The notes: generated by a model from the letters alone, not told the origin. A stretch of DNA of 53,762 nucleotides from an uncultured Candidatus Peregrinibacteria bacterium (GCA_937863435.1 CALMES010000079.1:1-53762), one strand, 5' to 3'; shown: positions 1 through 8,098, counted from the first letter of the stretch. Numbers and translations are program-made.

Positions 1-57
1 GATGACGGTCAAAGATTGATCACCCGCTACATTGTTACTCCTCTCTCAAATCAGTAA
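1..57 (+). CDS. C-terminal end of an upstream gene (partial)
   Basis: The frame beginning at base 1 is open for 18 codons and ends with TAA at 55-57, three bases before the ATG of the next gene. The visible residues end in ITRYIVTPLSNQ. Such close spacing is usual between co-transcribed genes here. No family can be recognised from so short a fragment, and chance openness of 18 codons cannot be excluded. Confidence 0.45.
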   Translation, partial: DDGQRLITRYIVTPLSNQ

Positions 58-60
58 GCC

Positions 61-1545
61 ATGAAACTCCTCATGATCTCCGGCGACAGATCCATCCTGA
101 ACGGAAAGCAGGGGGCGTTTTATCATATGCTGGAGGAATTTTCGAAGCACTGGGAGCGCATCGATATTATCTGTCCGCGGATTTGGGGCTATTCGTCGCT
201 GTCCATTTTGTATCAGTATCAGCAGAAGCCGCTGTTTGGGAATGTGCATTTTCATCCGTCGTCCAAAGGCCTTTTGTCCCAGCCGGATTTCATTATGAAA
301 AAAGGCGAGGAGCTCATCAAGGAGCATGGGCATCAGGTGATGACGGTGCACGAGTATGCGCCTTTCTATAACGGCATTGGCGCCAAAAAGCTCAGCAAGA
401 AGACCAATATTCCGTATGTGCTCGAGATCCATCACATCGTCGGCTATCCGAAATCCGCGTCACTCACCGAGCTTATCGGCCGCATCATGTCGCGTTTTTA
501 CCTGAAATACGATGTGCGGACGGCGACACAGGTACGTGTCGTCAACCATTCAATGGAGAAACTGCTGATGCGCTGGGGGGTGCCGTACGAAAAAATATCG
601 GTGGTACCGTCTTTTTACCTGGATAAAGAAGTGGCCAAGCCTGCCGAGAAAGTGGATAAGCGGTATGACGTGGCTTTTTGTGCGCGACTGGTTCCTAATA
701 AAGGGCTGCTGGAGGTTATAGAGGCGGTATCCGGCTTGTCCCGTGTTACCCTGCTTGTCATTGGGGACGGCCCGCAGAAACAGGCTGCCGAAAAACGTGT
801 GGCGGCACTGGGCATGCTGGAACGCGTGACATTCACCGGCTGGTTGCCGACGCAGACAGAGGTAATGGAGGCGATTCAGACAGCCCGCATTTTCATTCAG
901 AACTCCAAGAGCGAAGGCGGGCCGCGCGTATCGCTGGAGGCTATGGCCTGTGGCATGCCTGTTCTTACCACTCGTGTGGGTGTCATGCCGGATGTCGTGC
1001 GGGACGGGTTTAACGGCATGTTCCTCTCCGGTGACAAGATGGATATTGTCATCAAGATTGATCACCTCCTGCACGATCCGCCACTGCGCAAAACCTTGGG
1101 CATGAATGCGCGCGATATCATCAACAAATTTGAAAAACACACATTGCTGGAGCGATATGCATTGTTTATAAAGAGCCTGTCGCATACGCCGGATACGGCA
1201 CCGAGCACGTATGTACCTTCTCCTTCCTCGGCAACTGCTGTACCTGCCGCTCAAACGGAAAATGTTCCGGCATCAACCGATTCTACCGCACCAGCACCAT
1301 CTTCCACGCCTGAGACAACGCCTCTATCAGAACCGGTTGTGCCTGCTCAGGTGCAAACGGCGGCGCCTGCTCCGACAGAAACCAAATCGGCACCTGTTGC
1401 CCCTGCCCCTGCCACTCCTCCATCGGCCGTGGCGCAAACACCACCGTCAGTTGCGCCAGCAGCAAAAGAGCCGGTAAAGAAAGAGCCGCCGCCACCCGCC
1501 GCACCACTCTCTACAGAGGCGCCCGCTGATATTCCGATCTCTTAA
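61..1545 (+). CDS. GT4 glycosyltransferase with long Pro/Ala/Ser/Thr-rich tail
   Basis: This 494-residue protein is a GT-B fold glycosyltransferase of the GT4 type that would transfer a sugar from a nucleotide donor at the cytoplasmic membrane face. Residues about 1-375 carry the fold: an N-terminal acceptor domain, then a donor domain starting near 'YDVAFCARLVPNKGLLEVI' and the EGGPRVSLE (E-x7-E) donor-binding motif. From about residue 376 to the end the sequence becomes a low-complexity Pro/Ala/Ser/Thr/Val tail of some 118 residues, absent from ordinary family members. The next gene starts 7 bases downstream, so both are probably one operon. Acceptor and sugar cannot be predicted. ATG at 61 gives the normal N-terminus (MKLLMISGD). 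Confidence 0.9.
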   Translation: MKLLMISGDRSILNGKQGAFYHMLEEFSKHWERIDIICPRIWGYSSLSILYQYQQKPLFGNVHFHPSSKGLLSQPDFIMKKGEELIKEHGHQVMTVHEYAPFYNGIGAKKLSKKTNIPYVLEIHHIVGYPKSASLTELIGRIMSRFYLKYDVRTATQVRVVNHSMEKLLMRWGVPYEKISVVPSFYLDKEVAKPAEKVDKRYDVAFCARLVPNKGLLEVIEAVSGLSRVTLLVIGDGPQKQAAEKRVAALGMLERVTFTGWLPTQTEVMEAIQTARIFIQNSKSEGGPRVSLEAMACGMPVLTTRVGVMPDVVRDGFNGMFLSGDKMDIVIKIDHLLHDPPLRKTLGMNARDIINKFEKHTLLERYALFIKSLSHTPDTAPSTYVPSPSSATAVPAAQTENVPASTDSTAPAPSSTPETTPLSEPVVPAQVQTAAPAPTETKSAPVAPAPATPPSAVAQTPPSVAPAAKEPVKKEPPPPAAPLSTEAPADIPIS

Positions 1546-1552
1546 TACTCGC

Positions 1553-2545
1553 ATGACACTCCTGTTCATTACGCAGAAGCTTCATGGCCAGGATGCTTTT
1601 ACTGTTCTGTGGATTCGCGCGTTCATGCGTCGCGGCTACACGGTGAAAGTGTTGTGTCTGGAGGCAACGGATGCGACGTACGATTTTGATGTGTACTCGC
1701 TGGGTAAGGAAAAAGGTGCGTCGAAATTCAGTCAGATTCTGACGTTCTGTAAACGCGTGGCAACACTGCGCTACGACCGTGCTTTCATTCACATGACGCC
1801 GGTGTGGGGCGCGGTTGGCGCGCCGATCTGGCTCATGAAACAAACGCCGGTGTATTTGTGGTATACGCACTACAAAATGCAGTTTGGCCTCAAGATGCTC
1901 GGTCTCTACGGCAAGCGTTTTTTCTGTGCCACACCCCAAAGTATGCCGCAATTTGATGGCTCACCAAAGAAAGTGGTCGTGGGCCATGGTATCGATCTGA
2001 ATGTCTGGACCAAGCGCCAGAATACGGCAACGGATTCACGCAAATTGCTCGTCGTGCATCGCTTGAGCCGGTCGAAGCGATTGGAGTTGGTGTTGCGGGC
2101 GATGACACTGCTGCCGGGCTACTCGCTCGATATCTATGGCATAGAAGCCGAAGCGGATTATACGAAAGAAATGAAAGATTTGAGTAGTGCATTGAAGCTG
2201 AATGATCGCGTCCTCTTTCACGGTACCAAGCCGATGAACGAACTTGCGGATTTATACACGACACATCGTCTGGTTCTGAACATGGCATCCGAAACGATCG
2301 ATAAAACCATGCTGGAAGCCATGACTTGCGGCTGCTATCCGGTCACAACCAAAGGCAACACGCAGGCGATCGGGATTCCGGCAGCACCGGAAGCGGATAC
2401 GCCGGAAGCGATTGCGGCATTCGTTCAGACATACGCAGACAAAGCGCCGATTTCGGCAGATCAAATGTTTACAATTGTTCAAGAAAAACACAGCTTAGAC
2501 GGGCTGATTGAAAAGATGGACAGCTACATGCGCGAAGGAATCTGA
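1553..2545 (+). CDS. Glycosyltransferase, GT4-like
   Basis: This 330-residue GT-B glycosyltransferase is shorter than typical GT4 enzymes (360-400). The C-terminal donor domain is clear: 'KLLVVHRLSRSKRLELVLRAM' style start, a TKPMNELADLY segment, and the ETIDKTMLE (E-x7-E) motif followed by AMTCGCYPVTTKG. The N-terminal acceptor domain is compact. It lies 7 bases after the preceding glycosyltransferase, so the pair probably act in sequence on one glycan. Transcription appears to end at the hairpin terminator 20 bases after its stop. The substrate is unknown. Confidence 0.85.
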   Translation: MTLLFITQKLHGQDAFTVLWIRAFMRRGYTVKVLCLEATDATYDFDVYSLGKEKGASKFSQILTFCKRVATLRYDRAFIHMTPVWGAVGAPIWLMKQTPVYLWYTHYKMQFGLKMLGLYGKRFFCATPQSMPQFDGSPKKVVVGHGIDLNVWTKRQNTATDSRKLLVVHRLSRSKRLELVLRAMTLLPGYSLDIYGIEAEADYTKEMKDLSSALKLNDRVLFHGTKPMNELADLYTTHRLVLNMASETIDKTMLEAMTCGCYPVTTKGNTQAIGIPAAPEADTPEAIAAFVQTYADKAPISADQMFTIVQEKHSLDGLIEKMDSYMREGI

Positions 2546-2565
2546 TTCTGATGCTTTGAAAGGCC

Positions 2566-2594
2566 CCTCCCGCCTAAGCGGGAGGAGATTTTTT
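2566..2594 (+). terminator. Intrinsic terminator after the GT4 pair
   Basis: CCTCCCGC (2566-2573), loop CTAA and GCGGGAGG (2578-2585) form a perfect 8-bp GC-rich stem followed by TTTTTT at 2589-2594. It terminates plus-strand transcription. The last codons and stop of the convergent minus-strand gene lie inside the hairpin. Confidence 0.85.
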
Positions 2595-2822
2595 CTTGCC
2601 TGGCTTGAGGATGCCAATGAGAGCAATTGCCCCCCAGACAACTTCGAGCCACATAGCCGGTCGATTGTGTGTCCTCCATGCGGACAGGCCGAGGCCTATG
2701 GCCGCAAGGACGTTCAGGCTTTTATAGAGAGTGCCTGTTTTGATAATCTCCCAGCTGTTGAGCCCGAATGCCACCAGTACCACCGCGCTTCCGATCCATC
2801 CGCAGACTTCGTAGAAATCCAT
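2574..2822 (-). CDS. Small membrane protein, CBU_0592-like, copy 2
   Basis: This 82-residue hydrophobic protein has about three membrane segments: 'VCGWIGSAVVLVAFGL', 'SLNVLAAIGLGLSAW' and 'LEVVWGAIALIGILK'. The layout (aromatic-rich N-terminus, GWIG, LNVLAAIGLG, VVWGAIALI) resembles the small CBU_0592-type membrane proteins, whose function is unknown to me. It is clearly paralogous to the 94-residue protein just upstream on the same strand, with GWIG, the LN.....G.G.SA helix and the W..IAL helix all shared. The ATG at 2822 has no Shine-Dalgarno site. A TATAAT at 2879-2884 could serve as its promoter. Confidence 0.75.
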   Translation of the reverse strand: MDFYEVCGWIGSAVVLVAFGLNSWEIIKTGTLYKSLNVLAAIGLGLSAWRTHNRPAMWLEVVWGAIALIGILKPGKKKSPPA

Positions 2823-2870
2823 GGTGCGAATTCCCTTGGCAAGAACACGGGAAGCAGAAAGTCTGCCTCA

Positions 2871-2884
2871 CATATTTTATTATA
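2871..2884 (-). promoter_or_regulatory. TATAAT -10 followed by an ATG-TGA start-stop
   Basis: On the minus strand TATAAT (2884-2879) is followed by AAAAT and then ATG TGA. The spacing equals that of the leaderless starts elsewhere in this window, but the ORF is a single codon. It lies 49 bases upstream of the small membrane protein gene and probably drives it with a leader. Confidence 0.45.
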
Positions 2885-2922
2885 CAATTATCTATTCATT
2901 TGTACATTATTCGTCACTCCCT

Positions 2923-3207
2923 TCAGTCATGACTCAGCCTCTCTTCGTGCCGGTGATAGCGATGTTTAGCGCTTTTCGGAAAGCCCCGAAGAATCATCAC
3001 AAGCGCAATGCCAGCCCAGAAGACCTGGAGTGTGACGGATGGAATATTGCCGGTATGAAAAGCCGAGATGCCGATGCCAAGCGAACCGATAATATTCAAG
3101 ATTTCGTACGCCAGACCCATTTGCAGATACTTAAAATTGAGCAGAAAAAATGCGACTATGAGGATGATGGCGCCGATCCAGCCGCAGAGTGCGTAGAGAT
3201 CTGTCAT
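2923..3207 (-). CDS. Small membrane protein, CBU_0592-like, copy 1
   Basis: This 94-residue protein has about three hydrophobic helices ('LCGWIGAIILIVAFFLLNF', 'ILNIIGSLGIGISAF', 'LQVFWAGIALVMIL') and a basic, His/Arg-rich C-terminus. It is a paralogue of the 82-residue protein 100 bases downstream. Its ATG overlaps the stop codon of the DegT aminotransferase (ATGA at 3204-3207), which implies co-transcription and translational coupling with that sugar aminotransferase gene. Function is unknown; a small accessory membrane protein is all that can be said. Confidence 0.8.
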   Translation of the reverse strand: MTDLYALCGWIGAIILIVAFFLLNFKYLQMGLAYEILNIIGSLGIGISAFHTGNIPSVTLQVFWAGIALVMILRGFPKSAKHRYHRHEERLSHD

Positions 3208-4301
3208 AGTGATTGAATAAGAGCGGTACAGACTTCCTGAATGTGGGACTCAGTCAGCTCGGCGTACATGGGCAGGCTGAGAATCTCGGCGGCCAGTTTT
3301 TCGGTTGCCGGAAACGAAGCGGTTTTCCAGAGATCGGTAAACGCTTTCTGCTGGTGGATGGGAACAGGATAGTGAATGCCGGTGCCAATACCTTTCTCGG
3401 CGAGCTTTTTCTGCATCGCATCGCGGTTTTTGATTCTGATCACAAACAGATGGTAGATCGGCTCACCATACGAATTTTCGGTGATGATTGTAATGTTTGG
3501 ATTGCTCGAAAGAAGCGATCGATACTGCGCAGCATGCGTGCGGCGCAGCGCATTCCACTTATCCAGGTGAGGAAGTTTCGTGGAGAGAACTGCTGATTGA
3601 AGGCCATCGGCGCGATCATTTCTGCCGATCACTTCGTGGACATACTTCTGCGGCATGCCATGATTGGCAATCATGCGCACGCGCGTGGCAATGGCTGCGT
3701 CGTTGGTCGTCACTCCGCCGCCTTCGCCGTAAGCACCCAGGTTTTTGCCGGGGTAGAAGCTGAATGCACCGGCGTCGCCGATGGATCCCGCGCGCTTGCC
3801 TTTATACAGAGCACCGTGCGCCTGGCAGGCATCCTCGATCACAATCAGGTGATGCTTTTTGGCAATCGCCAGAATAGGATCCATATCGGCACACTGGCCG
3901 TAGAGATGGACGGGGATGATCACTTTGGTGTTCGGTGTGATGGCAGCCTCTATCTTGGTCACATCCATCAGCGCATCCGATTCGTTGCAGTCCACCAAGA
4001 CCGGTGTCGCATTCACCAGCGCAATCGCTTCGGCTGTCGCAAAGAACGAATTGGCAACCGTGATCACTTTGTCACCTTGCTGGATGTCATACGCCCGCAG
4101 CAGAAGTTCGAGTGCAGCAGTTCCTGTCGATACGCCGACGCAATGCTGCGTGTTGCAGTAGGCGGCAAACGCTTTCTCGAATGTTGTCGTAAAGGGGCTT
4201 GAGACGTACTGCGATGAATCCAGTACTGCCTGCATAGCTTCATCAATCGTTGGTCGCAGGGATTGGTATTGAGCCTGGAGATCCAAGAAGGGGACGGGCA
4301 T
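3204..4301 (-). CDS. DegT/DnrJ/EryC1/StrS sugar aminotransferase
   Basis: This 365-residue fold-type I PLP enzyme would aminate a nucleotide-linked keto sugar with glutamate as donor, in the cytoplasm. The N-terminus MPVPFLDLQAQYQSLRP is typical. It has STGTAAL for phosphate binding (59-63), IEDACQAHGA with Asp157 contacting the PLP ring nitrogen, and the Schiff-base lysine Lys186 in FSFYPGKNLGAYGEGG. All key residues are intact, unlike in the second full-length DegT protein of the window. The start is supported by a TGCTATCCT extended -10 ending 6 bases before the ATG. It overlaps the next gene by ATGA. Confidence 0.93.
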   Translation of the reverse strand: MPVPFLDLQAQYQSLRPTIDEAMQAVLDSSQYVSSPFTTTFEKAFAAYCNTQHCVGVSTGTAALELLLRAYDIQQGDKVITVANSFFATAEAIALVNATPVLVDCNESDALMDVTKIEAAITPNTKVIIPVHLYGQCADMDPILAIAKKHHLIVIEDACQAHGALYKGKRAGSIGDAGAFSFYPGKNLGAYGEGGGVTTNDAAIATRVRMIANHGMPQKYVHEVIGRNDRADGLQSAVLSTKLPHLDKWNALRRTHAAQYRSLLSSNPNITIITENSYGEPIYHLFVIRIKNRDAMQKKLAEKGIGTGIHYPVPIHQQKAFTDLWKTASFPATEKLAAEILSLPMYAELTESHIQEVCTALIQSL

Positions 4302-4316
4302 GGAAGGAGGATAGCA
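4302..4316 (-). promoter_or_regulatory. Leaderless-type promoter of the DegT gene
   Basis: TGCTATCCT (4316-4308) plus the 6-base spacer CCTTCC precede the ATG at 4301. The pyrimidine spacer contains no Shine-Dalgarno site. Confidence 0.7.
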
Positions 4317-4367
4317 GGAATGCTCACTTTGGACATAGGTGCGATGGTCAAAAGAGCGTCTTCCTAT

Positions 4368-4379
4368 TAGGATAGCATT
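4368..4379 (+). promoter_or_regulatory. Leaderless-type promoter of the GT2 gene
   Basis: TAGGAT (4368-4373) with spacer AGCATT precedes the ATG at 4380. It lies back to back with the divergent DegT promoter in a 78-base gap. AGGA here could alternatively be read as a weak Shine-Dalgarno site. Confidence 0.55.
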
Positions 4380-5183
4380 ATGTTAGCTCAGACTATCCCT
4401 GTGAGTACGATTTTGCTCACGAGAAACAGCATGGCAAGCTTGGCTCGCTATTTTGCATCCATGCAAAGTATTGAAGATATTATTGTGCTCGATGGCGGAT
4501 CCACTGACGGGACGCAGGAACTTGTAAGGAGGCAGCCAAATTGTCGCCTGTATCAGCAAGATAAGATATTTCTTGATCATCAGGGTTACATCAAAGATTT
4601 TTCCGGTGTCCGCAATCAAGGCTATGCACTGGCGCGTCATCCGTGGATTCTGTGCATTGATGCTGATGAGGAAATGAGCGAATCATTGCTTGCGCAGATA
4701 CGGGAAATTGTCGCGCAGGCTGAGCCGGCCATTTACTATGTTCGCCGCCGCTTCACATTGAACGGAAAAATGGTGGTGGTTCTTGGGGGGAGTACCAGCG
4801 ATCAGGTGAGGCTTTTTCATCGTTCGTGTGTTACAGGTTGCGTACGGCCGGTGCATGAACGTCTCGATATTCTGCCAGGTTCGCCGCGCAAATATCTTGA
4901 TGCTGATATTATCGTTCCATTGGGAACAGCTTCTTCGTTACGTCGAAAATACGACCGGTATCTGGCGATCGAAGTTATGGCTAGCGATACAATTGCTTTT
5001 AGACGATGGTTTCGTTGGATTTTTCTGCGGAACATCGTGGCAATTATGCGTCGTATCATGGTCATTGTGGCTGTACGCCTGATTCCCGCAACAGGCCCCC
5101 GCTATCCGCTTAGACTGGAGTGGGAGCAGATTCGTTATTCATGGTTGTTGCTTGTGCGCTGTTGTCCGATCAAATTTTTCTGA
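4380..5183 (+). CDS. GT2 glycosyltransferase
   Basis: This 267-residue family 2 glycosyltransferase has a GT-A fold. It begins with a short 'VSTILLTRNS' strand, continues with IIVLDGGSTDGT (nucleotide binding) and FSGVRNQGYA, and has the metal-binding DADEEMSE (DxD) motif near residue 98. The family is close to WaaE/KdtX-like LPS glycosyltransferases, where a short core is followed by a basic, aromatic C-terminus (here 'FRRWFRWIFLRNIVAIMRRI') that probably associates with the membrane. It is a single-gene unit facing away from the DegT gene. Its 3' end overlaps the convergent acyltransferase gene by 14 bases. The donor sugar is not predictable. Confidence 0.85.
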   Translation: MLAQTIPVSTILLTRNSMASLARYFASMQSIEDIIVLDGGSTDGTQELVRRQPNCRLYQQDKIFLDHQGYIKDFSGVRNQGYALARHPWILCIDADEEMSESLLAQIREIVAQAEPAIYYVRRRFTLNGKMVVVLGGSTSDQVRLFHRSCVTGCVRPVHERLDILPGSPRKYLDADIIVPLGTASSLRRKYDRYLAIEVMASDTIAFRRWFRWIFLRNIVAIMRRIMVIVAVRLIPATGPRYPLRLEWEQIRYSWLLLVRCCPIKFF

Positions 5184-5637
5184 TCATCGATGCGGGGGTT
5201 CCTGCCACAACCGATCCTTCGGCCACATCGGCATTGACCAGGCTTCCGGCGCCAATGACACATCTGTCTCCAATTGTCACGCCAGGCAAAATGGTGCAAC
5301 GTGCGCCTATCCAGACATCGTTGCCGATAGTAATGGGCGCAGCTGAAATAGGGAACGATTTCTGCAGCTCGGGTGATGTATTCGGCCCGGAATCTGTAAA
5401 GAGCATGCTGCCGTGAGCAATAGTGACGCGGTTTCCGATTGTCAGTCCGCCGATGCCGTTCAAATAACAGTGTGTGCCGATAAAAAAATCGTCGCCTATG
5501 GTCAGAGGTTTTTCCGTTGAGCCAAATAAAATAGTGTAATGACGAATTTTGCCGCGGTTGCCTGTTTTGACCGCGTTTAGCGAGACATCAGATGAAATGT
5601 CGACATCGTTGCCAAGGTGAATGTTGCCTGTTTTCAT
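5170..5637 (-). CDS. Hexapeptide-repeat (LbH) O-/N-acyltransferase
   Basis: This 155-residue left-handed beta-helix acyltransferase resembles the maltose/CatB/WbbJ family. Repeated hexapeptide turns run through the protein (IGDDFFIG, IGNRVTIAHG, IGNDVWIGARCTILPGV, IGDRCVIGAGSLV). The family hallmark VVAGTPASMIRKI closes it. It would transfer acetyl from acetyl-CoA to a sugar hydroxyl or amine. The ATG at 5637 overlaps the stop of the upstream fusion gene (ATGA). A longer in-frame start exists at 5757 but would run far into that gene. Placement after an oxidoreductase and an aminotransferase fits an acetylation step on an amino sugar or on the finished glycan. Confidence 0.88.
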   Translation of the reverse strand: MKTGNIHLGNDVDISSDVSLNAVKTGNRGKIRHYTILFGSTEKPLTIGDDFFIGTHCYLNGIGGLTIGNRVTIAHGSMLFTDSGPNTSPELQKSFPISAAPITIGNDVWIGARCTILPGVTIGDRCVIGAGSLVNADVAEGSVVAGTPASMIRKI

Positions 5638-7070
5638 GGGTGAGAAGGAACGCCGCACCATTCGCGCTGTGTAGCGAGCACTGATCCTGCGATGTATTCC
5701 AGATGTGCCGTGGACAATTCCTGGTGGGCAGGAAGGATGATAGCACTGTTTTTCCAATAGTTACCACATTCAATGCCAAAACCACGTACAAATGCGCTCG
5801 TTGTATTCATGCTCTCTTCATCTCTGCAGCGCAGCAAATATGCGCCTGGTTCCGCTTCTTTTGGAAGAGGAAAGAACGTCTGGCTGTCTCCAAATATGGA
5901 TTCGAAATAGGCGTAATTGCTGCGGCGTTTGGCAGTGTTTGATTCTTGTGCATCGATCCAGCGAGCGAGTGCGCACTCGGTCCAGCGCTGCTTCCCTTCA
6001 TCGCTGCAGCCATATTTGGTCCACAGCTCCTGGTGCGAAAAAGAATGCCCTACAACATAGCCTCCAAACTGTATCGGAAAAGCTTTGGTGAGCGAATAAA
6101 TCGCAAAATCTCCGACTGTGCCGATTCCATGTGTATTCCAGCCGTATGCACAATCTTCGATAAGAGGAATGTTTCGTTCGTCTGCCATGCGACGCAGTTC
6201 GGCGAGGCGTGGATGCGGAAAGCCAAATTCATGAATGGCAAAAATGGCAAAGGTATTGTCTGTCATTTTCCGCTTAACGGTTGCTGATTGCTCTATAGCC
6301 GATGTGACGCATGAAGAGACGTAATGCGTGTCGGTGGTGGTTGTCACGTAGACATCTGTGCGCCTGTGAACATCGTGTTCTTTCAGGTGACGAATGAGTG
6401 CGAAGATGCCATACATTGCCCGGGGGAAAAATGTCAGCGGTCGGTTTGGCCATTTTTTACTGAGCGCCGTGTGTGTATGCGCCTGAGCTGAGTCGTGCAC
6501 ATCGCCCAGGCCTGTGAGTGCTGCTGTATGAAATGGCGTAAGGCGAATGTCCGGTTTTAATTCTGGCGGACTCATGAGAATCGGGTATGCGTGTGATCGC
6601 CAGCCTGTGAAGAAATTTTGCAATGAGGATCGATACGATGCTCCGACATCAAGGTGTGTCCATTGCTTGCCTGCACACTGTTCTGCCACATGCCAGATGA
6701 GCAGGCTTGGGATATTCAGTTTCTTGGCTGCAGGTGTGCTGGCATGGCAGAGCATGAATAATTTTTTGCCTATCTCTACCACAATAATACCCGCTATCAA
6801 TGTATCGTTTTGCATGGCTGCAAAAAGCTGATAACGATCCGACCAATTGCGGGGAATATCGTCAGGATTCAGGCAGATGGTGCGGAAGGCGGCAAGCTGC
6901 TGCTGCGTTCCCGCCTGCCTCTGTATTGCGACATTCGATTTCTGGGCTTTACGTACTGCCGTGCGCATGCGGCCGTCCAGTGCATCCCAGGCTTTTTTTG
7001 CGTCATCCAGCCGCAATACGCTTCCTTCAATGAGGAAATCTTTGGAGATGTAGCGGGAATATGCTGGCAT
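5634..7070 (-). CDS. GNAT-like acyltransferase fused to a DegT-like aminotransferase
   Basis: This 478-residue protein joins two domains. Residues about 1-175 resemble the C-terminal half of BioF2/FemAB-type (Acetyltransf_6) GNAT proteins: RTAVRKAQKSNVAIQRQ, then LIAGIIVVEIGKKLFMLCHAS, a LNIPSLLIWHVAEQC helix and THLDVGAS. Residues about 195-478 resemble a short DegT-type PLP aminotransferase: IEDCAYGWNTHGIGTVGDF with Asp306, and IYSLTKAFPIQFGGYV with the likely Schiff-base Lys329. The PLP domain is about 280 residues, shorter than the usual 360-390. It sits between an oxidoreductase upstream and a hexapeptide acyltransferase downstream, so an oxidise-aminate-acylate series on a nucleotide sugar is a reasonable inference. 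Substrate is unknown. Confidence 0.8.
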   Translation of the reverse strand: MPAYSRYISKDFLIEGSVLRLDDAKKAWDALDGRMRTAVRKAQKSNVAIQRQAGTQQQLAAFRTICLNPDDIPRNWSDRYQLFAAMQNDTLIAGIIVVEIGKKLFMLCHASTPAAKKLNIPSLLIWHVAEQCAGKQWTHLDVGASYRSSLQNFFTGWRSHAYPILMSPPELKPDIRLTPFHTAALTGLGDVHDSAQAHTHTALSKKWPNRPLTFFPRAMYGIFALIRHLKEHDVHRRTDVYVTTTTDTHYVSSCVTSAIEQSATVKRKMTDNTFAIFAIHEFGFPHPRLAELRRMADERNIPLIEDCAYGWNTHGIGTVGDFAIYSLTKAFPIQFGGYVVGHSFSHQELWTKYGCSDEGKQRWTECALARWIDAQESNTAKRRSNYAYFESIFGDSQTFFPLPKEAEPGAYLLRCRDEESMNTTSAFVRGFGIECGNYWKNSAIILPAHQELSTAHLEYIAGSVLATQREWCGVPSHP

Positions 7071-7075
7071 GGAAA

Positions 7076-8086
7076 TTAGATGGAAACAGGAATGCCGCCC
7101 TGATCGAGCGATTTCTCAGCCTGCTCCAGAATTCTAAGCAGCAGAAAACCGTCCTGGCCGGATACGCGCGGAGTGCCTTTTCCTTGAATGCATTCGATAA
7201 TATGTGCCGCTTCCCGTGCCAGCGCTTCCTGATTTTGCAGGTAGGGGATGACAATATTGCCTGAACGATATTTTGGAAAAAAAGGATCCGGTCGCGACGT
7301 ATCTTTTTCTACCCCGCTGTGGTACAGGCGCACCTTTTCGCTTGGCTGCGTGTCATCGTAGCTTATCATCGCTTTTGTACCCGCGATAAAGGTTTGGCGT
7401 ATTTTGACAGGCGAAATCCAGCTTACATGTACGTGTGCGTGAAACCCTGTGCTGAAATGCAAATGCAAGTGCGCATCTTCAAGCTGCCTGCCGAAATGAG
7501 CGTGTCCGATGGCTGTAACCGTCTCGATATCATGTAGCGGAACAATACGTGAAAGGATAGAGAGATCGTGTATGGCTAAATCCCACAGGACATTTGTATC
7601 CGGCTGTATAATGCCCAGATTAATACGGCTCGACTCAAAGAACAGCAGGTTGCCCAGTGTGCCTTTTCGTATTTCTTTTTCCACTTCCTCAACAGCCGGA
7701 CTAAACGCGAAGGTATGATCGACAAAAATAAGCTTCCCTTGTTTGCCTGCAAGCTCAATAAGCGATTGTGCTTGCGAGGCAGTCTGTGTCATCGGTTTTT
7801 CAATGAGAACATGCTTTCCTGCCTCCAGTGCCTGTTTTGCCAGACTGAAATGACTGGAAGTGGGCGTGACAATCGCAATTAATTCAAGCTCTGGGTCGTT
7901 CAGCAGCGTTTCGTAGGAATCGGTAAAAACTGTCGATGGATAGGCATGGGCGTATGCGTCGAGCCTGTTCTGGCTTACATCACAAACATATTTCACGACG
8001 CAATCCCTCTGAGCGGCAAAATTCCGCAGCCAATTCGGGCCCCAGTAGCCGAGGCCGATAATAGCGACTGATATCTTTCTGTGCAT
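7076..8086 (-). CDS. Gfo/Idh/MocA-family sugar oxidoreductase
   Basis: This 336-residue NAD(P)-dependent oxidoreductase has an N-terminal Rossmann domain (VAIIGLGYWGPNWLRNF), then ELIAIVTPTSSHF and the EKPMT motif containing the catalytic Lys of the family. A C-terminal alpha/beta domain follows with 'DLAIHDLSIL'. Family members such as WbpB oxidise position 3 of nucleotide amino-sugars. With the acyltransferase-aminotransferase fusion starting 6 bases downstream, oxidation followed by transamination is likely. The promoter is TATACT ending 6 bases before the ATG. Confidence 0.9.
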   Translation of the reverse strand: MHRKISVAIIGLGYWGPNWLRNFAAQRDCVVKYVCDVSQNRLDAYAHAYPSTVFTDSYETLLNDPELELIAIVTPTSSHFSLAKQALEAGKHVLIEKPMTQTASQAQSLIELAGKQGKLIFVDHTFAFSPAVEEVEKEIRKGTLGNLLFFESSRINLGIIQPDTNVLWDLAIHDLSILSRIVPLHDIETVTAIGHAHFGRQLEDAHLHLHFSTGFHAHVHVSWISPVKIRQTFIAGTKAMISYDDTQPSEKVRLYHSGVEKDTSRPDPFFPKYRSGNIVIPYLQNQEALAREAAHIIECIQGKGTPRVSGQDGFLLLRILEQAEKSLDQGGIPVSI

Positions 8087-8098
8087 GCGTCAAGTATA
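8087..8098 (-). promoter_or_regulatory. Leaderless-type promoter of the oxidoreductase operon
   Basis: TATACT (8098-8093) and spacer TGACGC lie directly before the ATG at 8086. There is no Shine-Dalgarno site. Confidence 0.65.

Noticed and set aside
550..1254. 234-codon minus-strand frame opposite the first GT4 gene
   Set aside because: It is an antisense shadow of a clear glycosyltransferase frame, with His/Arg/Cys-rich low-quality protein sequence.
3597..4202. 201-codon plus-strand frame opposite the DegT aminotransferase
   Set aside because: The opposite strand encodes an intact PLP enzyme with all motifs. This frame has no promoter and no protein-like domain.
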